NCBI RefSeq assembly: GCF_018446385.1
Contig: NC_055991.1
Coordinates: 73,412,123 to 73,476,122 of the forward strand
Direction of reading: 5' to 3'
DNA length: 64,000 nt
Source: Zingiber officinale
Lineage: Eukaryota; Streptophyta; Magnoliopsida; Zingiberales; Zingiberaceae
The translations under genes and the position numbers were made by a program. Positions 10,300 through 20,536 of the stretch are shown piece by piece. Each line of letters starts with the position of its first letter. The first letter of the stretch is position 1. The notes below the pieces were generated by a model that saw only the letters and a list, made by a program, of their open reading frames with translations, was not told where the DNA came from and did no database searches.

Positions 10300-11720
10300 C
10301 ATTTAAGGTACCTAAACATACATGAACCCGAGGAACTAACATAAACATGATATGAGGAAACATGAAGAAATTGTAGGGCAGCATCATGATGAATATGACC
10401 TCTAAAACAGAATTTAAAAACTACTCTTAGTAAACTGAAATTTACTAGTTTTGTAAGGTGATTTGAGCATAGGCAAGTTTCCAATCTTCTAATGGAAAGC
10501 AACTAAAGCATGGCCCAAACATGAAGTGCAACATCCCCATACATAACTCTTAAAACATAATTTAAACCTACATTTATCATGTCCGAAACTTGCAAGGTCT
10601 ATAACTTATTTTGAGCATGCATAGTTCCCTAGTTCCTAAGGGTATACAATTAGTAAAAATATGAAACAAGTTGTTAAGCGAGATCATGAGGACTAAAGCT
10701 CTAAACCGGAATTTAAAACTCACCACTTAAAAATTGAAACTTGGAAATCCTATTCTATAATTTGAGTATGCAAAGTACTCTAACTTTTAAGGGTAAACAC
10801 ATAGGAAGCATGGAGCGAAGTTATCATCAAGATGAACAACCACTAAAATCAGTAACTAAAACTGAGCCTATAGAATCCAAAACATGGTGAACCTTACAAC
10901 CCCACTTGAGCATGCAAAGTCCTCTAATTTATAATGGGAAAACCTTAGTAAACATGAAACAATTGTGAAGGTATCATCAAGATGAATAATCCCTAAAATC
11001 AGTAACTAAACTCAATTCTTTAGAATCCAAAATCTATACAAATTTACAGAATTAACTAAAGTGCATACAAGTAGATAACATACATAAACTTGTACAGCAA
11101 GAACATGATGGACAACCCTTAGAATTTAGTGAGAAAACTAACCCCTCAAGAAGCCGAAAACCTCATCTATACATACCATTTAGAGGAAAATAACTAAACT
11201 AGGGTAGCTAAACATACATGAAATTGAGGGCTAAAATAAAACATGATATGTGAAGAACATGAAATAGTTGTAGTGTAGCATCAAGGTAAATGACCCCCCC
11301 TAAAATCAGTGAATAAATCTCCTAAATAAAATATAAACCGTGGAAATTCTAGAACATAATTTGAGCATATAAAATTCTGAATCTTAGATAATGGTACTCT
11401 AAAAAACTGAACTTAAACTAAGATATATGAACCTAGCAAAAAGGTTTCCAAAACCGCTTTCTTATCATGCCCGAAGTTCCACATCTATACAAGCAATTGG
11501 GAGAATAAGAAAAGAACCTAATCTAGAGCATCATACCCCAATTATCAGCCAAGAACAGCAAGTTATAGGATCCGAATTACAACAAATCATAGAACTAGCA
11601 AAACATAACATCAGGTAGAGTTCATGAACAACTTGTAAAGAAACATAATAACCAACCCTTGACAATTAATGAGGGAACTACTCCTCATGAATCCGAAATC
11701 ATGCATTTATACAAGTAATC
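10300..11720. repeat. Diverged roughly 150 bp periodic repeats inside the solo LTR
   Basis: Recurring phrases such as aacatgaaacaa, gtatcatcaagatgaa and ccctaaaatcagtaactaaa appear near 10,340, 10,650, 10,800, 10,950, 11,100, 11,250 and 11,620. This suggests an old tandem expansion that makes up much of the LTR's length. No coding content seen. Confidence 0.55.
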
Positions 11721-12259
11721 AAAACTTTAAGAAAAGAACTTTAAACAAAAACACCACAACTCAATCTAAGGTATCCGAAATTCACAAGACATGGAAGCTA
11801 ATTTAAAGTATTAACATATTTGAAAACATGTCTTAAGTACTTAACTATTACTCCTTGTCTTTCCTCGAAACTCTAGCACTGGTGGAGAAAACAAAGGGTG
11901 GGGGAAACCTCCTTAGGCCGGCGGCAACAAGAAGACAAGGTGGAGTTGAGGGTTTAAATAAAAGAGAGAACTTAGGAGTTGGTCTCAATTTCTATTTCCA
12001 CATCGCTCCACATATAAATTTGTGACTTATATAATTGTTAGTTCTTTTATTTTATTTTTTATAAAACTTAATACCAAGTCTAGATATGATTATATAATTC
12101 CATATATATATTTTACTTAGTCGTATAAATTTTATTATGATATATAATCTAAAATACTATAATTTCTTAATTGGTTACCAAGTTCTCTTTCTATATATAT
12201 TAATCCTATATTCTCCTTATTTAATTTTCTTTTTTCTTTGTAATTATACCTAATATATA

Positions 12260-12580
12260 TCACATAATTTATTATTTTATTTCCATATTAGTTAGATGAA
12301 TAATCTCTACAAATTTATAGATGCTAAGTTTTATCCCTAAATGTTAAGTCCTTTAATTCTCATATACTAAGTTTTATCCACATATAATATTTTTCCTTTT
12401 TATTTTCATACATGTTATATCACGTAATTTATTATTTTATTTCCATATTAATTAGATGAATAATCTCTACAAATTTATACATACTAAGTTTTATCCCTAA
12501 ATGCTAAGTCCTTTAATTCTTATATACTAAGTTTTATCCACATATTATAGTTTTTCCTTTTTATTATCATACACGTTACA
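12260..12580. repeat. Tandem duplication of about 160 bp inside the solo LTR
   Basis: Two near-identical units, 12,260-12,420 and 12,421-12,580, both starting at cac(a/g)taatttattatttt and containing agatgaataatctctac and ctaagttttatccctaaatg. A third, more diverged partial unit follows to about 12,660. Confidence 0.8.
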
Positions 12581-13527
12581 TTTCTATAATTTATAGTACA
12601 TATATTATTTATATCTCATTTATGATTAGATGGATAATTTATACACATAAATGCTAAGTCATGTAAAATAAAAAATTTATATCTATATGTTATATTAATT
12701 TTTTTTATACACACATTTTGGTTTTTAAAATAAACTTTATACATATTTATATTCAACCGTTTTCTTAATTGATTCATTTCAATTCCATAAATGTAAGTTA
12801 ACTTAATCAAATCTAACTAAATCTATCTATTAAATTAATAAATTCTTAAATAATTCCGAATTCTAATTAAATTATAATTTAATCCAATATATATCCTTAA
12901 TTAAATAAATGGTTTCGGACGTATACAGTCTTATTGGGAGAAAACAAAATATGCTCGATTACAGAGCAGAAATGAAGCAAATAAAAAGAATAGCAAGCAA
13001 CCAGTAAAATTAGATGATAACTAAATTTAGACAGAAATATACTGAAATATAAAGGTAAACAAATCTGTTAGAAGTTGTCCAAGTTTACATGACACTTACA
13101 GACTATTAACTATTTGCTCAAAAATATCCAATGAAGGGCCTTTGGGAACTTGACCTTCAGCATGTACATCAACGAATAAGATTTAGCATAGTCTCAATTG
13201 TTGCATCTCCAACATTTCATGAGTGCAGTAAATATCAACATATTTCATCTGCAGCAAATTGTTTGAGGATGAGAAATAAAATGACAACCAAATCTCTGTT
13301 GCAACAAATATTTAACTAGTAACTATAAAACACAATTACTAAGGATCATTAATTCAATTAATAGATTATGTGAAACAAAAACTTCCATAGTACCTATAAA
13401 GAATCTTGAAATACCAAGGCAAAAAAAAAGAGACATATTCAATGACTTACCTGGCTATGAGTAAATAGTCATCTGATCAAGAGTCCTAAGCATAATTGAG
13501 AGATTTAACCCAATGATGGATAGTTAT

Positions 13528-13589
13528 TTACTCCATCAGCAACAATTCCCTTGCTTCCTCTTGGGCAGTCTTTGCCTTCTCCATATGAA
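13528..13589 (-). other. Exon-like block, possible terminal exon
   Basis: On the minus strand, after an acceptor (ttttatag), the frame reads HMEKAKTAQEEARELLLME and then a stop. The composition is coding-like (charged helix). I do not recognise the protein. It could belong with the block at 13,849-13,919. Confidence 0.3.
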
Positions 13590-13848
13590 CTATAAAAATA
13601 TACATGTTAGTATTTAACATCAGTAGCAAAGTAAAATAAGATTTACCATTCTTCATCTTCCCTTTCTTGTGTCTTTTTTCATTGTGTTTATGGATTTTTT
13701 TTTTATTTATCTCTCTTTGAATTATTGAAAGGTAAGTTGATGCATTCCCCTTTGATAAGGGAAGGAATTTATTTTGCACAAATTTAAACTCCGGAAAAGT
13801 ACAGGTTAAGCCATGTAAGCATACCAATCCATCTTGATCACCATGAAC

Positions 13849-13919
13849 CTTAAAACAGCCTTTTGGTTGCCTAGAATTTTAGTCTCAGCAATATAAACTC
13901 CTTGTTGATAATTGTCCAT
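13849..13919 (-). other. Exon-like block of unknown gene
   Basis: On the minus strand, between an acceptor (atacaccag) and a possible donor (aag/gttcat), the frame reads MDNYQQGVYIAETKILGNQK, then AVL. It has the look of a 71 bp internal exon, but no family is recognised. Confidence 0.35.
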
Positions 13920-14805
13920 CTGGTGTATACAATATCAAGAAAAGCATACAAAGAAAAAACAATTGCAAACTTTTATTATGCTATGATCATATTTAGACCA
14001 AAATGGAGTTGGGAGAAAGAGTCGAAAAATGAACTTACAAAGTAGAATAGGCCAAGATAACAAAATATTCTAATATCTTCTACATGGTAAACTTATTTGA
14101 CCAAATGAGGCATTTTTTTTTGTAAGTTTTACAAGTTCAATGTTACATGCACACACGCCCACCAGCCATCAACTCAGCAGGTAGGGCAAAATTTAAGTAA
14201 GAAATCCAATTAACTTATGGAGAATGAACAAACTCCATGACTTGGCAGTAACAAAATAAGTGATCATGTCAACACTCAATGGCTATAAAACACAATGATC
14301 ATTTTCCGACCTTCAATACACCACAAAATGCATTTCAAAAAGATAACATCTATTTCACAGCCAAAAAGCACAAGGCATATCTGTAAGAATAGAATATGTT
14401 CACCTCATGAATCAATTTAACTTTAAATGTGTTTACATGTCTAACAGAAATAAAATTTTATGCACCAACAGTAAAAGAACAACATGGTGCTTTAAAATAT
14501 TTAGAAAAGTTAGTGCCTGCATAATGAAATAACTTAAAAGTGCAGTATGTTTGAACTGGAGAATGTTTGTTATTTGCTATAAATTCTAATTAACGAAGAA
14601 GAAGTATTTGCAAGACAACATATTTTCAGTGAGCATATCTTGTAATGAATGATCTAGGAGAGTGTTAAAGTGTTGAAAATAAAAAAACAAATGCAATGAG
14701 TTACGAGTCATATAGAAAATACATTTCGCATCAATAAAACAAAAAAGAAACTTACATTTTCAATTTCAATGAACAAATCATTTAGGGATATGAACAAATT
14801 CAATG

Positions 14806-14909
14806 AACATCCGGAGTTTTGCTTGAGTTTAGCAGCAAGGCATCAATCTCTTGTAAGTTTCAGTTCAATCTCTTGTAAGTTTCAGTTCCTTTTTGTGAAT
14901 AAGAGTCCT
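14806..14909 (+). repeat. Left terminal repeat (R) of the pararetrovirus insert
   Basis: It begins aacatccggagtttt and ends gaataagagtcct. It matches 20,537-20,640 over 104 bases with four mismatches and no indels. The position downstream of the right-hand TATA box matches the terminal redundancy (R) of a caulimovirid pregenomic RNA. Confidence 0.9.
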
Positions 14910-14973
14910 GAAAATTCTTTCTAGTTCTTGTTCATTATCTCTTACTTGCAATTAGAAGCACGCTTTCTTTTTT

Positions 14974-14985
14974 TGGTATCAGCGC
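14974..14985 (+). promoter_or_regulatory. tRNA-Met primer-binding site of the pararetrovirus
   Basis: TGGTATCAGCGC. It differs by one base from the canonical TGGTATCAGAGC, complementary to plant initiator tRNA-Met, where minus-strand DNA synthesis starts in caulimovirids. It lies 169 bases after the start of the left repeat. Confidence 0.88.
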
Positions 14986-15241
14986 TTGTTGTTCATATGG
15001 CTAACTAAACCTCTTAGCCAAGTATTCAAAAGGAGAGGTCCCTGGGGTAATGATTTAACCATAGCTTTTAAAGGCTGCCAAATTTCAAGAGATTTGCCCA
15101 GTTCATAATAAGGCGACCTCAGTAGCTACAAGTAGATTGCAAAAGATCACAGTACGCGTAAGACTACAGGAGGCAGCAGTAGTCCGTCGGGTGAGCAAGA
15201 AACAAACTAGCACTCACTAAGCTGTAAGTGATCTTGGTTAA

Positions 15242-15671
15242 ATGTCAAGACGTTGGGAAGAAGCTATAGAAGAGTGGTACTGAAAATCTGATACCTCGAA
15301 CTTAGAAGACCTTGACCTAGTTGAAACAAAGCCATCAACAAAAGAACTAGCTCACAACTTATCAGTTGTATACGACCGTGTTTGTTTGTCTTGTCGAGAC
15401 CACCTTAAAAACTTTAAAACCATACTTGAGGAATTGGAGTTTTTGAAAAAGGAAAACCAAAAGATAAACAAAGCCCTAGTAAACCTAACAAAAGAGGTAA
15501 TAGACAACAGACCCCTTACAGAGTCTAAAGTTCAAGAGTTGATCCTAAAAATAGTAGAGCATCCCAAGTTGATAAAAAAAACAGGCTTTACAATTATCTG
15601 CAGAATTAAAGAAAAAGCTGGAGCGAGTCGAAACCTTACTACATAAGGTAGAATCTTGGACTGGCACATGA
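15242..15671 (+). pseudogene. Pararetroviral ORF1 (broken)
   Basis: The ATG at 15,242 opens MSRRWEEAIEEWY, a typical badnavirus ORF1 start, followed by an in-frame TGA at 15,281-15,283. The same frame continues to about 15,590 with a coiled-coil-like stretch (ILEELEFLKKENQKINK). A frameshift near the A-run at 15,577-15,585 moves the reading to another frame, ending with SWTGT and a stop at 15,671 that overlaps the ORF2 start. Badnavirus ORF1 proteins are small and poorly characterised, with reported virion association. About 140 residues would be the intended length. Confidence 0.75.
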
Positions 15672-16051
15672 GCTATATCAACACCCAAGCCAGCCAGAGT
15701 TATAGAGACGCCCTCCAAGCTACAGAAGAAATCGAGGCACCTGCTATTGGTTTTTGCAGACCGACTGAGTACAAAGAACCAACCTCTAGCTCAGGAGCTT
15801 TACTGAAGCAAGGTAATACACAAATACAACTTTTAGTACAAATACAGGAGAAGTTGCTGCATATTGAAGAAAGAATAGCCAAACTTGAAGCACAGAAGCT
15901 AACAACAACTCTTCCAAAGGAAGTTATCAAAGAATTAACCAACAAAGTTAGCAACTTAAAAATTACAGAAAGAACCAGAGAAGGACCAGGCAAACTTCTA
16001 GTTTTCAAAGGTCCTTTTAAAGAAGAAAAAGAAAAAGTTTCCAAGAAATAA
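15668..16051 (+). CDS. Pararetroviral ORF2 (open, 127 aa)
   Basis: The start at 15,668 was chosen because its ATG overlaps the ORF1 stop (ATGA), the usual badnavirus arrangement, though an in-frame ATG exists 12 bases upstream. The frame is uninterrupted to TAA at 16,049-16,051, which overlaps the ORF3 start as TAATG. The protein has a heptad-like central region (VQIQEKLLHIEERIAKLEAQ) and a lysine-rich C terminus (KEEKEKVSKK), as expected for the small virion-associated, nucleic-acid-binding ORF2 product. It is the only viral frame still fully open. Expression is not shown. Confidence 0.72.
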   Translation: MSYINTQASQSYRDALQATEEIEAPAIGFCRPTEYKEPTSSSGALLKQGNTQIQLLVQIQEKLLHIEERIAKLEAQKLTTTLPKEVIKELTNKVSNLKITERTREGPGKLLVFKGPFKEEKEKVSKK

Positions 16052-16283
16052 TGGCAACCAGATCCCAGACACAAAACCCTCCTGTAACAACTACTACAAG
16101 AACTAGTACTGAAGTAACACCTTTGTTTGAAGACCAGATCAGAGATTACCGCAGAAGTCAACGGCGATGGTACAATGCTCAACAAGGAATCCAAAGGCCA
16201 CGAAGAAGAATCTGGAACAACAAATGGACCCTCAAGCTTAGCTCAGACTATCTATGCAGGAGTGAGCTGCTATAGTTCCCGCC

Positions 16284-16802
16284 GAAATTCTGTACCACTC
16301 CAGAAGAGATGATGCTCATCATCGTGTTTATATACATCAGTCAGAAGAAGCCCTCCTGGTAACATCTAACCAATCTGACAGATCTTTCATCCAGCATGAA
16401 AGTTTTAATCAATTACAAAGAAGTGGTATGAGATTCCTGCATATGGGAGTCATACAAGTAAGAATTCAAATCCTTCACCGACAAGAAGAAGGAACAGTGG
16501 CCCTAGTTGTTTTCAGAGATAACAGATGGCAGGGAGACCAGGCCATCTTCGCCACTATTGAAGTTGACCTCACTTATGGAAGTCAGATAGTATACGTTAT
16601 CCCGGATACTATGCTAACCATATCTGACTTTTACAGGAATATTCAAATTTCTGTATTAACCAGAGGATACGAAAACTGGCGGAACGGTGAAGCAAATTTA
16701 CTAGTCACAAGAGGAATGGTTGCGAGGTTATCTAATACCCCCAATGTCGGATTTGCATATTCAGTAGCTAACGTGGTAGATTATTTGGCAAGCCGCGGAG
16801 TC
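16284..16802 (+). pseudogene. Movement-protein domain (30K superfamily)
   Basis: The frame contains MGVIQVRIQILHRQEEGT, a WQGDQAIFATIEVDL segment, IPDTMLTISDFYRNIQIS, then LTRGYENW and VTRGMVARLSNTPNVGFAYS, the conserved core of caulimovirid movement proteins that enlarge plasmodesmata for cell-to-cell spread. It is open from about 16,284 to a TGA at 16,803-16,805, after which the same frame goes on. Confidence 0.85.
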
Positions 16803-17079
16803 TGAGCACTGCCCGAAAGAAGATACAACACCAGCGATGTTCTCGGACAAAATTGGATCAGTAGGCAATCTACTGTAAACATACCCATGCAACCAACAGA
16901 GGTTAGTACACGGAATTTATTGGATGGTCGTATTTCTTTGCATTTTGAAAATTATCAGGCATCAACAACTTCATCACCCCCAACATACAAAGAACAAGAC
17001 GAGGAAGTCCAAAGTGATGAAGAGGAAGTTCATAGTCAACATCTAATCTCTGTACTTACGCATGAAGAACCATTGTTAG

Positions 17080-17490
17080 TAAAGAAAATTGATCCATCAG
17101 CTCAACTACACCAAAGAAAGACACTGGGAGCTGCTGGCTATGATCTGGCTATTAATCGAGCACAAGATATTCCTCGCAATAGCAGATCCTTATTAACAAC
17201 TGGCATCAGTATACAAGTTCCTCAGGGTACTTATGCCAGAGTAGCCCCACGATCAAGCGCCTCCTTACCTAAAGAAATTCTCATTGGAGGAGGAGTTATT
17301 GATTCAGATTATCGCGGAGAGGTAAAAATTCTTGCATTCAACACTACTAACACAAATATCTATTTACAGAGGCATGAATGTATTGCCCAACTTATAGTTG
17401 AACATATATCAACCCCTGAGGTCGTTGAAGTAAACAAGTTGGACAGTACTATCCGTAATCATACCGAATTTGGCTCCACTACTGAAATCC
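17080..17490 (+). pseudogene. dUTPase domain within the viral polyprotein
   Basis: Trimeric dUTPase motifs are seen in order: AGYDLAI (motif 1), PRSSAS (motif 2, usually PRSG), GGGVIDSDYRGEVKILAFN (motif 3, with the catalytic Asp context), IAQLIVE (motif 4, normally preceded by DR; here HEC) and EFGSTTE (motif 5, usually GFGSTG). The frame across it is open. dUTPase hydrolyses dUTP and so limits uracil in DNA. Motifs 4 and 5 are eroded, so activity is doubtful. Only some caulimovirid lineages carry this domain, which makes it a marker of the lineage. Confidence 0.88.
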
Positions 17491-17589
17491 TTTGTGAACT
17501 TGACACTGTCGACAAAAGGATGAAGGAGCTACTTGCTAACTATGATGATACTAAAGCAAAAGCAATTGCTCAAAGTTTTTTTTCCTTCC

Positions 17590-18130
17590 GAAGCAAGCTC
17601 TGCGGCATCCTCCCCAACTAATTCGGATGATGCACGTATGTGGTATAGCACCATCGGCATGCCAAATGTTTCAAGAGAACAAACGATATGGCTCGATCCA
17701 GCATCCAAAATTTGGAAAGAACAATTCAACATGCTTTTTCCACAAGAAGAGTCTTTTCATGTCATGCTCAGCTCAGATATTGACGATGAGCACATTATTT
17801 ATCTACAATATTTAGCACAAGCCCCTTTACAACACTTTTGTTGCTGCTGCTACTACTGCTAAACCTTATTGTCATATCATTGTAGCAACAAATGAAGAAT
17901 GGATGACTGATTATCCACAAATAAAGCAGTTGGAAGAACAATTGTATTCTTCAGCCATGCCACAGTATAGGCCACCCACTGATACTGCAATGGGTCCTGT
18001 TGGCTATCCACACGCTAGGGCCATAAAAGAATCTTCCTCTATGATGGCCCAGCAACCACCTATATTCGAAGGATATCGAGCAGGAAAAGGAAGGTTTAAG
18101 GCAAAAAACCAATCAGAATGGTGGAATCTT
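17590..18130 (+). pseudogene. Residual viral sequence where the capsid region should be
   Basis: Coding-like in two successive frames: DDARMWYSTIGMPNVSREQT and EQFNMLFPQEESFHVML, then from about 17,863 KPYCHIIVATNEEWMTDYPQ and PIFEGYRAGKGRFKAKNQSE. There is no Cys-Cys-His-Cys zinc knuckle and no recognisable full capsid core in these 540 bases, whereas relatives have well over 1 kb here. I read it as the flanks of a deletion. Confidence 0.6.
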
Positions 18131-18467
18131 TGTCATTCCTACCCAGCTCAAAGGCGGGTTAATGAAAATAGGTGTTCATTCCTTCCGAATTCCTTTTACT
18201 TATGCATTCCCTATGAAGCTAGGTGACGACATTCAGATGATATTGGGATGCAACTTCATACGAGCCATGAGTGGAGGAGTACGTATAGAAGGGAATGAAG
18301 TCACCTTTTATAAAAATGTGACTACAATTCAAACACAGCAAACAACCCCAACTCTAGCTACACTTGAGGAGTTAGATTTAGATGAGGAAGAGTACAATAT
18401 AATTTCCGAACAAATAAACGGAGGCACTATGGTCCACCCAAGTTTTCAAGAAAATTTACAAGGTTAA
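18131..18467 (+). pseudogene. C-terminal remnant of the viral aspartic protease
   Basis: The frame reads VIPTQLKGGLMKIGVHSFRI, then FPMKLGDDIQMILGCNFIRA and GGVRIEGNEVTFYKN, the part of the caulimovirid protease that follows the active site. The catalytic D-S/T-G motif upstream is absent, because the sequence changes abruptly at about 18,130 after SEWWNL. An acidic linker (LEELDLDEEEYN) then leads to the RT. Confidence 0.75.
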
Positions 18468-18479
18468 TAGGGGACTTAA

Positions 18480-19300
18480 CCCAAGCTGGATATATTGGGG
18501 ACAACCCAATGAAATATTGGGCTAATAATCAAGTTATGTGTCATCTTGAAATCAAGAATCGTGAATTTACTATTGAAGACAAGCCTTTGAAGCATGTGAC
18601 ACCCCAAATGCAAGATTCCTTTCAAAGGCATGTGAAGACACTCCTGGAATTAAAAGTTATTCAACCAAGCCAGAGCCGCCATAGAACAACAACAATTATT
18701 GTTTACTCAGGAACCACTGAGACAGGCATTGAGAAGAAAGGCAAGGAGTGACTGGTATTCAATTATAAAAGATTGAATGACAATACACACAAGGATCAAT
18801 ACTCCTTACCAGGTATCAATACTATCATTAAACGAGTTGGTTATAGTAACATTTATTCAAAATTTGATTTGAAAAGCGGTTTTCATCAAGTTGCTATGCA
18901 TCCTCAGTCCATTGAATGGACATCTTTTTGGGTACCTGACGGCTTATATGAATTACTCGTTATGCCATTCGGGTTAAAGAATGCTCCCGCAGTATTTCAA
19001 AGAAAAATGGATAACTGCTTCAGAGGAACAGAGCCGTTCATAGCCATATATATTGATGATATCCTGGTATTTTCTAAGAATGAAAAAGAGCATGCAGAAC
19101 ATTTGAAGGTTATGCTTGATATATGCAACAAGAATGGTCTCATACTAAGTCCAACAAAAATGAAAATAGCAGTACATACAATTGATTTTCTGGGAGCCAC
19201 TATTGGCAATAAAAGAATCAAATTACAACCTCGTATTATCAAGAGGATCTCAGGATTTCAAGAAAAGATCTTCAAACAACAAAAGGCCTGCGATCATGGT
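18480..19300 (+). pseudogene. Reverse-transcriptase domain
   Basis: Motifs seen: DQYSLPGINTII, YSKFDLKSGFHQVAM, MPFGLKNAPAVFQRKMD and the catalytic box YIDDILVF, then ICNKNGLILSPTKMKIA and IDFLGATIGN. This is a classic Caulimoviridae RT. A TGA at 18,749-18,751 interrupts it before the SLPGI motif, and a frameshift near 19,285-19,300 separates it from the connection region. Confidence 0.93.
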
Positions 19301-19893
19301 TAGGACTTCTTAACTATGCTCGTTCTTATATTCCTAATCTTGGAAAAACACTTGGGCCACTATATTCAAAAATTAGCCTGACCGGAGAAAAGAAGATGAA
19401 TAGTCAGGATTGGGCCTTAGTAAGACAAATTAAAGAAAAGGTCCAACAACTCCCGGATCTCGAGCTTCCACCAGAAAACTAGTTTATCATACTTGAAAGA
19501 GATGGCTGTATGGAAGGCTGGGGAGGAATATGTAAGTGGAAGCTACAACAATTTAATCCCAAATCAACAGAAAAAGTTTGTGCATATGCAAGAGGGAAAT
19601 TCTGTCCACCAAAAGCTACCATAGATGCCGAGATCTATGTAGTAATGAACAGCCTGGATAGCTTCAAGATTTATTATCTTGATAAAAAGGAATTAATGGT
19701 CCGAACTGATTGCCAGGCTATAATATCATTTTTCAACAAAAGCTTTCAGAACAAGCCTTCTAGAGTGAGATGGATAGCCTTCACCAACTTCGTCACCGAC
19801 ATGGGTATACCAATTAACTTCCAGCATATCGACGGTAAGGACAACCTTTTGGCTGATGCCTTGTCTCGTCTTGTGTGCAGTTTAACCACATGA
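19301..19893 (+). pseudogene. RT connection and RNase H domain
   Basis: After the frameshift the frame reads LRSWLGLLNYARSYIPNLGK. A TAG stands at 19,480-19,482, then the RNase H domain follows with ERDGCMEGWGG (first catalytic Asp), DAEIYVVMNSLDSFKIYYLD (Glu), VRTDCQAIISFF (Asp) and HIDGKDNLLADALSRL (final His and Asp region). The catalytic residues are present. It ends at the stop at 19,891-19,893. Confidence 0.9.
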
Positions 19894-20309
19894 TGGCATC
19901 CACAAGCAGAGACCCTGATGACTCTGGAGGAAGCCCTAAGTCAAATCAAAGCTCAACCCAATCAACATGCCTCCAATTATCTAGCCCACATTATCTATTC
20001 CTTACTAAATATGAAGACCTGGTCAACTCAACCCGAACAAGCGTCCTCCTTGAAGAAGAACATGACGCTAGACGACAAATGGCCAGCATCGTAAGAGCAG
20101 CATCTCAGCAAGTGCTTGCCAGCTTCGAGAACTTGAGCTTATCTGCCAGCTCAAGGAATACGACTTCCAACGCAGAAGCCACCATGAAGGAAAAGAAACT
20201 TATTGGTACAAACAACTGCCAAATGTCAAAGAAGCACGCCTTGAGCTCTGGAAAAGCTACTTTCAACTACAGGATGTCATAAAAAGCATCAAGAACACAC
20301 CGCCATGAA
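19894..20309 (+). pseudogene. Coding-like region after RNase H (possible extra viral ORF)
   Basis: In overlapping frames the sequence looks coding: LMTLEEALSQIKAQPNQHAS (about 19,915 on), HDARRQMASIVRAASQQVLA in another frame, and ELWKSYFQLQDVIKSIKNT up to a stop near 20,309. It resembles the short ORF or C-terminal tail found after ORF3 in some badnaviruses, broken by indels. No function assigned. Confidence 0.45.
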
Positions 20310-20496
20310 AGGAACAGCTAATTAACCTTGATTCCCCATAACAATGTATTGAGCCACGGGGAGCCGCTCACTTGTTATTAGGAATAAAGCCTAAAAAGTA
20401 AGATAAGTCATATAGACTTAGTTGGAAAGGTGCTAAAGAAGGAACCAGTGAATGATGGTGGGGCCCAATGAGCACCCAGTTCACGCTTTTCTCTTC

Positions 20497-20504
20497 TATA
20501 TAAG
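20497..20504 (+). promoter_or_regulatory. Pararetroviral TATA box
   Basis: TATATAAG, 33-40 bases upstream of the start of the right-hand repeat, in the position expected for the pregenomic RNA promoter. The predicted transcription start is around 20,527-20,535, close to where the terminal repeat begins. Confidence 0.8.
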
Positions 20505-20536
20505 TACCTTTAATTCACTCTTGCAAAACACGGAAA

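Larger units (their letters stand above)
8781..12925 (-). mobile_element. Solo LTR, 4.1 kb, minus orientation (Ty3/Gypsy-like)
   Basis: On the minus strand it starts TATACGTCCG (probably a decayed TG start) and ends GGACATTACA. It is flanked by the 5 bp direct repeat CAGTC at 8,776-8,780 and 12,926-12,930, as expected for an LTR-element insertion. There is no primer-binding site, polypurine tract or coding domain beside it, so it is a solo LTR left by recombination. About 1 kb into the minus strand (about 11,880-12,000) is a TATA-like segment followed by a GC-rich leader (gttgccgccggcc), a likely promoter. The placement in Gypsy (Tekay/Del type) rests on LTR end style and length only. Confidence 0.75.
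12931..14805. other. Host non-coding block with minus-strand exon-like pieces
   Basis: Mostly AT-rich and intron-like. It includes the duplicated text at 13,412-13,520 matching the window start. Exon-like stretches on the minus strand at 13,528-13,589 and 13,849-13,919 are listed separately. A further short one around 14,756-14,785 reads NDLFIEIEN before a gtaag donor, but its upstream side lies against the pararetrovirus insertion. Confidence 0.4.
16051..19893 (+). pseudogene. Pararetroviral ORF3 polyprotein (broken, with internal deletion)
   Basis: It starts at the ATG overlapping the ORF2 stop. The N-terminal 230 bases switch frame at least twice. Further breaks are an in-frame TGA at 16,803-16,805, a frameshift at the T-run near 17,575-17,583, another near 17,850, a TGA at 18,749-18,751, a frameshift near 19,285-19,300 and a TAG at 19,480-19,482. 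Domain order is movement protein, dUTPase, short residual linker, protease remnant, RT and RNase H. The zinc-finger/capsid region expected between the dUTPase and the protease is essentially missing. The intact product in relatives is cleaved by its own aspartic protease. Confidence 0.85.

Noticed and set aside
15700-16194. 164-residue minus-strand open frame
   Set aside because: It lies antisense to pararetroviral ORF2 and the ORF3 start; the Ser/Leu/Cys-rich composition is the complement of the coding strand.
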